Made by a program: the position numbers and the translations under genes. From positions 1 through 64,000 of the forward strand of contig CAWARM010000014.1 in the NCBI GenBank assembly GCA_963784425.1: a stretch of DNA of 64,000 nt. Direction: 5' to 3'. The stretch is from SHZL01 sp963784425. Its GTDB lineage: Bacteria; Pseudomonadota; Gammaproteobacteria; Xanthomonadales; SZUA-36. Shown here piece after piece: positions 42,269-50,354 of this stretch (position 1 is its first letter; every line of letters begins with the position of its first letter). The notes beneath the pieces were generated by a model. That model was not told where the DNA came from and ran no database searches. It saw only the letters and a list, made by a program, of their open reading frames with translations.

Positions 42269-43693
42269 CCCGGCCTGCCTCTGCGCGCACAGACGCGCTG
42301 GTTTTCTTCGGCGCCACCGGCGATCTCGCCTGGAAGAAAATCTTTCCGTCCCTGCAGGCCATGATCAAGCGCGGAAATCTGGACGTACCGATAATCGGCG
42401 TCGCCAAGGCAGGCTGGAACCTCGAGCAGTTCCGCGCCCGGGCGCGCGACAGCCTGGAGCAGCATGGCGGTCTCGACGAGGCAGCGTTTGCCAGGATGCT
42501 GTCGCTGCTGCGCTATGTCGATGGCGACTACGCCGACGTTGCGACGTTTACCGCACTGCGGCGTGAACTCGGTCCGGCACAGCGCCCCGCGCATTATCTC
42601 GCCATTCCGCCGGTGCTGTTTCCCACCGTGGTCGAGCAACTGGCGCACTCAGGCTGCACCAAAGGTGCGCGTGTCATTGTGGAAAAGCCTTTCGGCCGAA
42701 ACCTGGAGTCGGCGCTGGCCTTGAACCAGATCCTGCTGCAAACCTTCGATGAGAAGCGCATCTTCCGTATCGACCACTACCTGGGCAAGGCGCCGGTGCA
42801 CAACATGCTGCACTTCCGCTTTGCCAACGCGTTTCTCGAACCCTTCTGGAACCGCCACCACGTGAAAAGCGTGCAGATCACCATGGCTGAAAACTTTGGT
42901 GTACAGGGTCGCGGTGCGTTCTACGATGGCATTGGCACCACGCGTGACGTGGTGCAGAACCACCTGTTCCAGTTACTCACCAACCTCGCCATGGAGCCGC
43001 CGGTGCGCACCGACAGCGAGGCCATCCGCGAGGAGAAGGTCAAGGTATTGAAAGCCATGCGCACGGTCGGTCCTGAGGACATCGTGCGCGGCCAGTTTGA
43101 CGGCTACCTCGCCGAGCCCGGGGTCGCCGCCGGCTCGCGCACGGAAACGTTCACGGCGCATGCGCCTGCACGTCGACTCCTGGCGCTGGCAGGACGTGCC
43201 GTTCTATGTCCGCGCTGGCAAGAACCTGCCCGTGACCTGCACCGAAGTACTGGTGCGGCTCAAGCGTTCGCCCTCGGTGTACACCACGCACGACAGCCTG
43301 CCCAACCATGTGCGCATACGCATCAGTCCGGACGTGCAGATAGCGCTCGGCATGAACGTGCTTTCACCCCTGGACGAGAGTCTCACGCTGGGCGCCGAGA
43401 TGATGGCCAGCCGCCGTCCCGCCGCGGCCGAGATGGACGCGTATGAACGCGTGCTGGGAGATGCCATGCAGGGCGATGCAACGCTGTTCGCGCGCGAGGA
43501 CTATGTCGAGGAGGCGTGGCGCGTTGTCGACCAGGCGCTCGCGGCAGACACTCCGGTGCACAGCTATGCGCCCGGTACCTGGGGCCCGGCAGAGGCTGAG
43601 GCCATCGCACCCCACGGGGGTTGGCACGACCCCAGTCTGCGCGACCCCAGCTTGCACGAACACGGCTCGCACAAGCCCCGTTGGAGCGAATGA
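42265..43693 (+). pseudogene. zwf: glucose-6-phosphate 1-dehydrogenase with one frameshift
   Basis: ATG 42265 overlaps the pgi stop. VFFGATGDLAWKKIF is the NADP-binding start, FRIDHYLGK near residue 170 is the catalytic His signature, and FQLLTNLAMEPP follows. Near 43153-43160 one extra base shifts the frame; the C-terminal third resumes with RLHVDSWRWQDVPFYVRAGK and continues to 43693. Corrected length is about 475 residues. The enzyme makes 6-phosphogluconolactone and NADPH. The stop overlaps the next start (ATGA at 43690), so pgi, zwf and the glycosidase form one translationally coupled operon. Confidence 0.88.
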
Positions 43694-46470
43694 ACGCGCA
43701 GGGCGAAATCCCGGCAGGCGCCACGGCCGAAGATCTGCGCCTTGCTGCTACGCGCGAACACCGCGAGCACTGGCGCCGCTGGGGGCCCTACCTGAGCGAG
43801 CGTCAATGGGGTACGGTGCGCGAGGACTACAGCGCCGACGGCACAGCCTGGGAAGCCTTGAGCTACGATCAGGCGCGCTCCCGCGCCTACCGCTGGGGTG
43901 AAGATGGCATTGCCGGCATTAGCGACGAGCATCAGCGCCTGTGCTTCGCGCTGACGCTGTGGAATGGGGCCGACGCGACGCTGAAGGAGCGCTTATTTGG
44001 CCTGACCGGCCACGAGGGCAACCACGGCGAGGACGTCAAGGAGTACTACTTCTACCTCGACAACCTGCCCAGCCACGCCTACATGAAGTACCTGTACAAA
44101 TATCCCCAGCAGGCATTCCCGTATGCCCAACTGCTAGCGGAGAACCGCCGCCGCGACCGCACCGAGCCTGAGTTTGAGCTGCTCGACACCGGCATTTTCG
44201 ACGACGACCGCTACTTCGATGTATTTATCGAATACGCCAAAGCTGATGCCGACGATCTGCTCGTGCGCATCAGCGCCATCAATCGTGGTCCCGACACCGC
44301 CACCTTGCACCTGTTGCCCACCTTATGGTTCCGCAACGACTGGTCGTGGAAGCCCGGCAAGGCGCGGCCCTGCATCAGCCCCGTCAAAAGCAATGACCCG
44401 TCGCAAGCTCAGCTGCTTAAAGCGGTCAACGGGGATCACCCGCCGCACTGGCTCTATCACGAGCCTGCCGCGGAGCTGCTGTTCACCGAGAACGAAAGCA
44501 ATGCTGCGCGGTTGTGGGGCCTGCCGGTCGAGGGTCATTTCAAAGACGCCTTTGACGACGCCGTGATACATGGGCGCACCGATGCCGTGAACCCGGCGCA
44601 GGAAGGCAGCAAGGTTGCGCCGCACTACCGTGCCGAGGTTGGGCCCGGCCAGACCTGGGTGGTCAGGCTGCGCCTGGCCAATCGCGGCGACATCATTAAT
44701 GCGCTTGGCGCTCAGCCCGGCGATGCGCTCGGCACAGATTCTTTTGATGCGATGTTCGAGCAGCGCCGGCAGGAGGCCGATGCGTTCTACCGCCGCGTCA
44801 CACCCTTTGACATGCCCGACGACCTGCGCAGCGTGCAGCGCCAGGCTTTTGCCGGATTGCTGTGGAGCAAACAGTGGTACCACTTCTCGGTGCACCGCTG
44901 GCTCAAGGGAGACCATGCCGGCCCGCCCCCACCGCGGGAGCGCCGCCAGGGTCGCAACCACCAATGGCTGCACCTGGACGCGTCGGACGTGCTGTCCATG
45001 CCCGACAAATGGGAGTACCCGTGGTTCGCCGCCTGGGACATGGCGTTCCACTGCGTGGCTTTCGCGCTGATTGATCCCGACTTTGCCAAGGACCAGTTGA
45101 TCCTGCTCACGCGCGAGTGGTACATGCACCCGAATGGCCAGATCCCGGCCTACGAATGGGCTTTCGGCGACGTCAACCCGCCGGTGCACGCCTGGGCTGC
45201 GATCCGTATTTGCCAGATCGAACAGAAAATGACCGGGCGCCTGGACCGCTTGTTCCTCGAGCGTATTTTCCAGAAACTGCTCATCAACTTCACCTGGTGG
45301 GTCAACCGCAAGGACGCGGGCGGCAATAACCTGTTTGAGGGCGGCTTTCTCGGGCTGGACAACATCGGCGCCTTCGACCGCACTGCCGGGCTGCCCGGAG
45401 GTGGTCACCTGGAGCAGGCTGACGGCACGAGCTGGATGGCAATGTACTGCCTGAACATGCTCGGCATCGCGCTTGAGCTGTCGAAGGAAAACCCCGCCTA
45501 TGAAGACGTGGCGACCAAGTTTTTCGAACACTTCGTCTACATTGGCGAGGCCATCAACCGCGTCGGTGGCCGCGCCGAGGGCCTGTGGCATGAGCAGCTG
45601 GGCTTCTACTTTGATGTGCTCAAACTTCCGGAAGGCGGACGCCGCAGCATCGAGGCCTACTCGATTGCCGGCCTGGTGCCGCTGTTCGCTATTTCAGTGG
45701 GTGACCCGCAGGACTTTCGCGGCTTCAAGGATTTTGCCTCGCGCGTGCGCTGGTTCTCCGAACACCACCCCGAGTTGCTGGGCAATCTCGCCGACCTGAC
45801 GCACAGTGGTGTCGGGCGGCGCATGCGCCTCGCACTGGTCGACTCGCACCGCCTGGCACGGCTGCTGCAACCCATACTCGATCCGCAACGCCTGCTTGGG
45901 CCCGGAGGCGTGCGCTCGGTTTCCAGGGAGCACGGTGCCGCGCCATTTGAGCTCCACATCGACGGTGCGCACTTCTCGCTGGACTACCAGCCGGGTGAAT
46001 CGAACAGTGCGATGTTTGGCGGTAATTCAAACTGGCGCGGGCCGGTGTGGTTTCCGCTCAACTTCCTGCTCATTGAGGCACTGCAGAAGCACCACTACTT
46101 CCTTGGTGACGACTTCACCGTGCCCGATCCGGCCAACCCGGGCGAGCAGCTTACCCTGTGGCAGGTGACAACCGGCATAGCGCAACGGCTGATTGGCTTG
46201 TTCACGCGCGATGAGTCAGGCCGGCGCCCGGTGCACGGCCGCCACGAGAAGTTCCAGAACGATCCACACTGGCGCGACCTGATCCTGTTCTACGAGTATT
46301 TCCACGGCGATACCGGCGCAGGTCTTGGCGCCAGTCACCAGACGGGCTGGAGCGCGCTGGTGGCCAAGTTGATCCAGCAACATGCCGAGTACACCCTGCA
46401 GGGCCGGATGCACAACGTGGAATTTCCTCCTGCCAGAAGCGGCTCGCCAGGTTCCGTTTCCGACTCATAG
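43690..46470 (+). CDS. GH63-type (MGH1-like) glycoside hydrolase
   Basis: A 926-residue soluble protein without signal peptide. REHREHWRRWGPYLSERQWGTVREDYS at the N-terminus and a C-terminal (alpha/alpha)6-type catalytic part with WFAAWDMAFHC, AYEWAFGDVNPP and NSNWRGPVWFP match bacterial relatives of mannosyl-oligosaccharide glucosidase. Acidic residues in WDMAF and YEWAFGD are candidate catalysts. It probably releases glucose from a cytoplasmic alpha-glucoside, which the glucokinase-PGI-G6PDH genes upstream would process. It starts at ATG 43690 within the zwf stop. Unlike its three upstream partners it has no frameshift. Confidence 0.85.
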   Translation: MNAQGEIPAGATAEDLRLAATREHREHWRRWGPYLSERQWGTVREDYSADGTAWEALSYDQARSRAYRWGEDGIAGISDEHQRLCFALTLWNGADATLKERLFGLTGHEGNHGEDVKEYYFYLDNLPSHAYMKYLYKYPQQAFPYAQLLAENRRRDRTEPEFELLDTGIFDDDRYFDVFIEYAKADADDLLVRISAINRGPDTATLHLLPTLWFRNDWSWKPGKARPCISPVKSNDPSQAQLLKAVNGDHPPHWLYHEPAAELLFTENESNAARLWGLPVEGHFKDAFDDAVIHGRTDAVNPAQEGSKVAPHYRAEVGPGQTWVVRLRLANRGDIINALGAQPGDALGTDSFDAMFEQRRQEADAFYRRVTPFDMPDDLRSVQRQAFAGLLWSKQWYHFSVHRWLKGDHAGPPPPRERRQGRNHQWLHLDASDVLSMPDKWEYPWFAAWDMAFHCVAFALIDPDFAKDQLILLTREWYMHPNGQIPAYEWAFGDVNPPVHAWAAIRICQIEQKMTGRLDRLFLERIFQKLLINFTWWVNRKDAGGNNLFEGGFLGLDNIGAFDRTAGLPGGGHLEQADGTSWMAMYCLNMLGIALELSKENPAYEDVATKFFEHFVYIGEAINRVGGRAEGLWHEQLGFYFDVLKLPEGGRRSIEAYSIAGLVPLFAISVGDPQDFRGFKDFASRVRWFSEHHPELLGNLADLTHSGVGRRMRLALVDSHRLARLLQPILDPQRLLGPGGVRSVSREHGAAPFELHIDGAHFSLDYQPGESNSAMFGGNSNWRGPVWFPLNFLLIEALQKHHYFLGDDFTVPDPANPGEQLTLWQVTTGIAQRLIGLFTRDESGRRPVHGRHEKFQNDPHWRDLILFYEYFHGDTGAGLGASHQTGWSALVAKLIQQHAEYTLQGRMHNVEFPPARSGSPGSVSDS

Positions 46471-46612
46471 GAGAACGAGCGCATTAATTCAGACAGGCTC
46501 TTGGGATGTCAATATGTTGATACACTGCGGGTGCTGAGTCTGATGAGTACGTTGAAATAGTCTTGTTCAAAGCTGAATAAACCGGACAGTTCCATCACTG
46601 GCAGTTCCAAGT

Positions 46613-47386
46613 ATGACAAATGAACAATTAGTTGTAGTTGTAACCGCGGTAATCGTGCTAATCGTGTTTATCATGGTAACCATGGTTGCGATCATGCAGG
46701 TAAGCAAGAGCCGCCGTCGGAACAAGCATGCGGTTTTAGGCCAACTCGACATCAGTCCCCAAGCGGGGCAACGCAAGAGGAAGGAGCCAGAACAGCCCTT
46801 TACCGAGAGCGAACCGAAGGTTCTGACCGCAGAAGAGAGCGAGGCCGAATTGGAGAGGCTTCAAAAGTTCATTGAAGGCCAAAAACAGATTGCATGGAAC
46901 ACTGACATTTCTCATCACCTGTGGGATCTGTACAAGAATCTCTTGCCACGCACCAGCCCACATTCATGGGATGGTTACATTCAGGACGGTGAGTGGTACG
47001 ACGTGAAAATTCTGCAAGCCAGCACCCAGGACGGACTGAATAAACTTGAATTCGAATTGAAAGGAGCCCGGTACACATTCGTTGACGACGAACAAAAGCA
47101 GGGTTGGCGCGACCTCATGAAATTCTTCAGCCTGTTTCTTTACGACGATTCAGATCGCTGTCTCATCGAAATACCAATGAAAATGAAAGTTGATAACGAG
47201 GGGAGCCACTATTCCATTTTATCAGGCGGGCCAAACGCATTTCTGCCAGGTGGCTGGATCAGCGATTTCATCAAGGTCAAACTAAAACACCAACGCATAC
47301 GCAACCAGGAGATCCGGGCGCAAAAGCATCAGGAAAGGTTGTGCGAAATCGAGGAGCTGAAAGCCAGATTTGGCATTCTGGACTGA
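46613..47386 (+). CDS. single-pass membrane protein of unknown function
   Basis: A 257-residue protein: one N-terminal TM helix (residues about 6-28, Val/Ile/Met-rich), a positively charged KSRRRNKH stop-transfer, a polar linker, a coiled-coil-prone segment (EESEAELERLQKFIEGQ, about 73-90), and a soluble domain with DGYIQDGEWYDVKIL and several Trp. The C-terminus is a basic helix. The soluble part should face the cytoplasm. I do not recognise the family. It has no close operon partner. Confidence 0.7.
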   Translation: MTNEQLVVVVTAVIVLIVFIMVTMVAIMQVSKSRRRNKHAVLGQLDISPQAGQRKRKEPEQPFTESEPKVLTAEESEAELERLQKFIEGQKQIAWNTDISHHLWDLYKNLLPRTSPHSWDGYIQDGEWYDVKILQASTQDGLNKLEFELKGARYTFVDDEQKQGWRDLMKFFSLFLYDDSDRCLIEIPMKMKVDNEGSHYSILSGGPNAFLPGGWISDFIKVKLKHQRIRNQEIRAQKHQERLCEIEELKARFGILD

Positions 47387-47572
47387 TTTACTGTCATGAC
47401 GCTGAGCAGATTACCAGCGAGCCCATTGAATATGATGTCGCACCCGGGTCGCATATTGCACTGGGCATCCATGCAGGCCGAAGCATATGCTCCCTCATAG
47501 TCTCATTCAGGACTACCGCTATGAATTCAACGCTTGCCAGTAACCCGCCCTTCCCCGCACTCATCCGGACGC

Positions 47573-48376
47573 ATGATGGGAGGGGCCACACTGCCGGGTG
47601 ATCCTCCGGAGTTTCAACGATTTATTTCTGGCTCTGCGCCGATTGCGCTGGACGACATCGAATGGGATGCCATACCCCGGCATCCGCTTGCAGCAGATGT
47701 GTTGCGCATCGTGACGTATATGCAGGATGTCGAGAGCCACACAGTGGTTTTTCCACGCACCATATTTTCACAACAGGCTGTCAACGATGAAATCATCGGT
47801 ACTTTCCTGATTTGTTGGCTGTACGAGGAGGGTATGCACGGCCGGGCTCTGGCGCGTTTTCTCGACTGCGCTGGCCATCCCGTGCCCGCACGGACCCGCC
47901 AGCGCACCACTTTGATGGACCACGTCGACCGTACCTTGACCACTGTGATGGCGGCGGCCTGGAAAGATTTCCTGGCCTTGCATATGGCCTGGGGTGCGGT
48001 CCACGAGTGCACCACTATTCATGCCTACCGGCGGCTGATTGCGCTGAATGACCACCCGGTGCTAAACGAGCTGTTACGCCGTATCGTGTACGACGAAGCA
48101 CGGCATTTCTCGTTCTACATGTGGCAAGCGGAGCAGCGCCTGGCGCGGCCCCGGGTGCAACGTATCGTGCGGGCCATCATGGACCGCCTGTACGTCCCGG
48201 TCGGCGCCAGTCACCAGCCCGACAAGCTGGCGTGCTGGGTTTCGGCTGCCCTGTTCGATGGCAGGGAAGGCCGGGCAGCGGCCGAGCGGGTGGATCGTGC
48301 GATATCGAACTTGCCTGGTTTTGCTGATGCCCGCCTGCTCGGCACGTGGCTGGATCGCAAGGTTTACACCCAGTAA
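47573..48376 (+). CDS. ferritin-like di-iron protein
   Basis: About 267 residues from ATG 47573 (a TTG at 47534 is also possible; neither has a good ribosome-binding site). A helical core contains EEGMH (about 85-89) and DEARHFSFY (about 170-178), an ExxH plus DExRH pair spaced as in di-iron four-helix bundles, including acyl-ACP desaturase-like and ferritin-like oxygenases. Earlier DVESH may provide another ligand. It may oxidise a lipid or small molecule with oxygen. Substrate and partners are unknown. Confidence 0.72.
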   Translation: MMGGATLPGDPPEFQRFISGSAPIALDDIEWDAIPRHPLAADVLRIVTYMQDVESHTVVFPRTIFSQQAVNDEIIGTFLICWLYEEGMHGRALARFLDCAGHPVPARTRQRTTLMDHVDRTLTTVMAAAWKDFLALHMAWGAVHECTTIHAYRRLIALNDHPVLNELLRRIVYDEARHFSFYMWQAEQRLARPRVQRIVRAIMDRLYVPVGASHQPDKLACWVSAALFDGREGRAAAERVDRAISNLPGFADARLLGTWLDRKVYTQ

Positions 48377-48679
48377 CTGTTTGCACCAGAGCGGGAAAAT
48401 TGATTGACGCGGCATTAGGGGAGCGTGAGTATACGGTGGCACACCCTGTAGCAGGGCCTGCTTGGAGTTATGCTTCACTATGACCAAGCGCAGGTTTAAT
48501 CTGTGGGTCCACCTTGGTCACCGGCAAGCGGTCTGGTGGGGCTTACTTTCGCCTCAATCGATAGCCAGCCTCATCGCAGTCCTTCATCACTCATACAGGG
48601 GTCGCGGTCCTGCAGTTTGCACTTTGGCGCGCGAGCCTGTAAATACACAAGTGCCATCCAAAAAAAGGTTTGGGGTGAA
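48377..48679. other. intergenic region, nothing identified
   Basis: About 300 bases between the di-iron protein and the TerB-like gene. Open frames here lack ribosome-binding sites and resemble no known protein. The region presumably contains the promoter of the TerB-like gene. I see no repeat or RNA-like structure. Confidence 0.4.
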
Positions 48680-48916
48680 ATGTCAGACGCATCTGAAATG
48701 ATATCCCGCGCCATTGAATCCTTCAGTAATGACGGCAAGCTCGATGTGAATGAGCTGGATCAGATAGTCAGGATCGCACTGGCTGATGGCGTGGTTGATG
48801 ACGAGGAGAAGAATGTCCTCAAGAGCATTATCTATAACCTGACCAGCAAGGACCTCACGCCCGAGTTGTGGGCCCGCGTGGAAGAGCTCGTCGCTCATTA
48901 CGATCTGGACCAGTAA
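48680..48916 (+). CDS. small TerB-like protein
   Basis: A 78-residue acidic, all-helical protein starting MSDASEMISRAIESF. The segment VRIALADGVVDDEEKNVLKSI resembles the TerB (tellurite-resistance) core, in which acidic residues bind metal, followed by a second helix pair. It lacks any signal or membrane segment. The role is unknown; the domain often occurs alone in stress-related small proteins. GGGGTG lies just upstream of the ATG. A longer version from 48503 has unlikely composition. Confidence 0.65.
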   Translation: MSDASEMISRAIESFSNDGKLDVNELDQIVRIALADGVVDDEEKNVLKSIIYNLTSKDLTPELWARVEELVAHYDLDQ

Positions 48917-49069
48917 AGTATTCCCCCACGCGCCGATGCGGGCTCAAAGCGCTGATCAATATCTGCAAAATTCTGGCAAAATGGCGTTTGCCTTATTTAT
49001 ACTCGGCCATGTGCAGGACCGGATATACACGATCTCACATTTCGTGCGTGCAACCGGGGAGAAGCAGAG

Positions 49070-49858
49070 ATGAGCGGATTCAATTACGAACCAGGACCAA
49101 TCCATTGTAAGGGCGCGGTGTTTGATGACTTTCGGCTGACCGACCACCTGCCGCCGTCGGCTGCGCCCGGGGTGATCGAGCGCGATCGCTTGCATATGGC
49201 GGCACGACCGGGCTTCAACCGTAAGCTTCTGCCGCTTCGCATCGAACCGGAGAGTGGCACTGTGTACAGCGGCGGACGCTATCTGCTCGATACGTACGAC
49301 CAGGCCGTCGCGTTTTGCGATTGGGTCGCGAACGAGTTTGAGCTCGATGGGGTATTGATCCTCAACCGTCCTGATTTCGTCGACGTCAGTGCACATGTCT
49401 GGCACGTACTCGGCGCGCACGATTTCAAACCACTGCGTTCGGCCCAGCATGTTTATCGCACTGAAATCTGGAAATTGACGGGTGCGGGAGCCGGCGATCG
49501 ACTCGCCGGTCGCTGGACTAGCCTGCGTGATGAGGCCGCCGATGACGGGCGATCCGCACTGTGGTTCCTGTATAACGAGGAGAAGGCCGAGGTGAGTTTG
49601 GTCACGATCGCGGAGCGGCCCGCGCCCTACGCCGCCCCGACCCCGGATTTCCTGGCTCTGCGCACGCTGGAGTCGGCGCGATCGCAAGGGGCCGAGTGGG
49701 AACGGGAGGGCTGGGCGCGTAAAACATTTGATCGCACACACTGGGTGTTCACCATCTGGTTTCCGAACACCGGCCGGCCCGATTCCGAGCCGGCACTCTG
49801 GCCAAATTCGCCGCCGCTGCCGGCACCGGGCGGCGTTGCAGCGCGAGCGGCAGCGTAG
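49070..49858 (+). CDS. conserved-looking protein of unknown function
   Basis: A 262-residue soluble protein from ATG 49070. Notable segments are DHLPPSAAPGVIERDRL, PESGTVYSGGRYLLDTYDQAVAFCDWV and VWHVLGAHDFKPL, plus a Pro/Ala-rich tail of about 25 residues. There is no signal peptide or TM. I do not recognise the family. A long antisense frame (48956-49885) is rejected because it has low-complexity Arg-rich composition and the plus-strand codons look natural. Confidence 0.6.
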   Translation: MSGFNYEPGPIHCKGAVFDDFRLTDHLPPSAAPGVIERDRLHMAARPGFNRKLLPLRIEPESGTVYSGGRYLLDTYDQAVAFCDWVANEFELDGVLILNRPDFVDVSAHVWHVLGAHDFKPLRSAQHVYRTEIWKLTGAGAGDRLAGRWTSLRDEAADDGRSALWFLYNEEKAEVSLVTIAERPAPYAAPTPDFLALRTLESARSQGAEWEREGWARKTFDRTHWVFTIWFPNTGRPDSEPALWPNSPPLPAPGGVAARAAA

Positions 49859-49957
49859 ATCCGAACCAGCATTGGATCCCCGCATGGCGGGGCCTTCCTG
49901 ATCAGGGTGGCGGATCGTCCGGCAATCGCTGCGGGCGTGACGCCATGGGCACCGGCA

Positions 49958-50242
49958 ATGAGCATCGAGAACTATCGCGAACAGGCCTTAAAACTATTTC
50001 CCTGGTTATGCGGGAGATGCGGCCGTGAGTTCAGCGGCAAGAATTTGCGCGAACTGACGGTGCATCACAAGGACCATAACCACGACAACAACCCAGCGGA
50101 TGGCAGCAACTGGGAGTTGCTTTGCCTTTACTGTCATGACGCGGAGCACACGAACTACCTGGGCGCCCCGGGTGACTCGAAAGGAGCAACGAGTTCCGCC
50201 GGCAACCCACCAACCCTTCGCGGCGCTCAACACACTGCTTAA
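49958..50242 (+). CDS. yajD: YajD-like HNH nuclease
   Basis: A 94-residue protein: CGRCGREF (zinc Cys pair), then ELTVHHKDHNHDNNP (HH catalytic site with the acidic and Asn residues), and LLCLYCHDAEH (second Cys pair and final His), the full HNH-zinc module of YajD. HNH proteins cut DNA or RNA; the biological role of YajD is not known. The ATG 49958 gives the family N-terminus. The tail after residue 75 is Ser/Gly-rich and variable. Confidence 0.85.
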   Translation: MSIENYREQALKLFPWLCGRCGREFSGKNLRELTVHHKDHNHDNNPADGSNWELLCLYCHDAEHTNYLGAPGDSKGATSSAGNPPTLRGAQHTA

Positions 50243-50354
50243 GAGCAAAAAGGAAGGATAAGCTGCATGCCACAGCTCACCGCTACCTGGGAAAACCCGC
50301 TGCAGGATTACTGCCGCGGCGTTTTGTCTTCTGTAGGAGGCCGCTCCCGGCTTC

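Noticed and set aside
44323..45591. A 422-codon frame antisense to the GH63-type hydrolase
   Set aside because: It mirrors codon bias of the real gene; no signal, domain or ribosome-binding site.
48462..48701. A 79-codon plus-strand frame before the TerB-like gene
   Set aside because: Out of frame with the TerB-like gene, no ribosome-binding site, unnatural composition at the 3' end.
48956..49885. A 309-codon frame antisense to the 49070-49858 gene
   Set aside because: Composition is Arg/Cys-rich and low in conserved structure; the plus-strand protein looks natural and has a plausible start.
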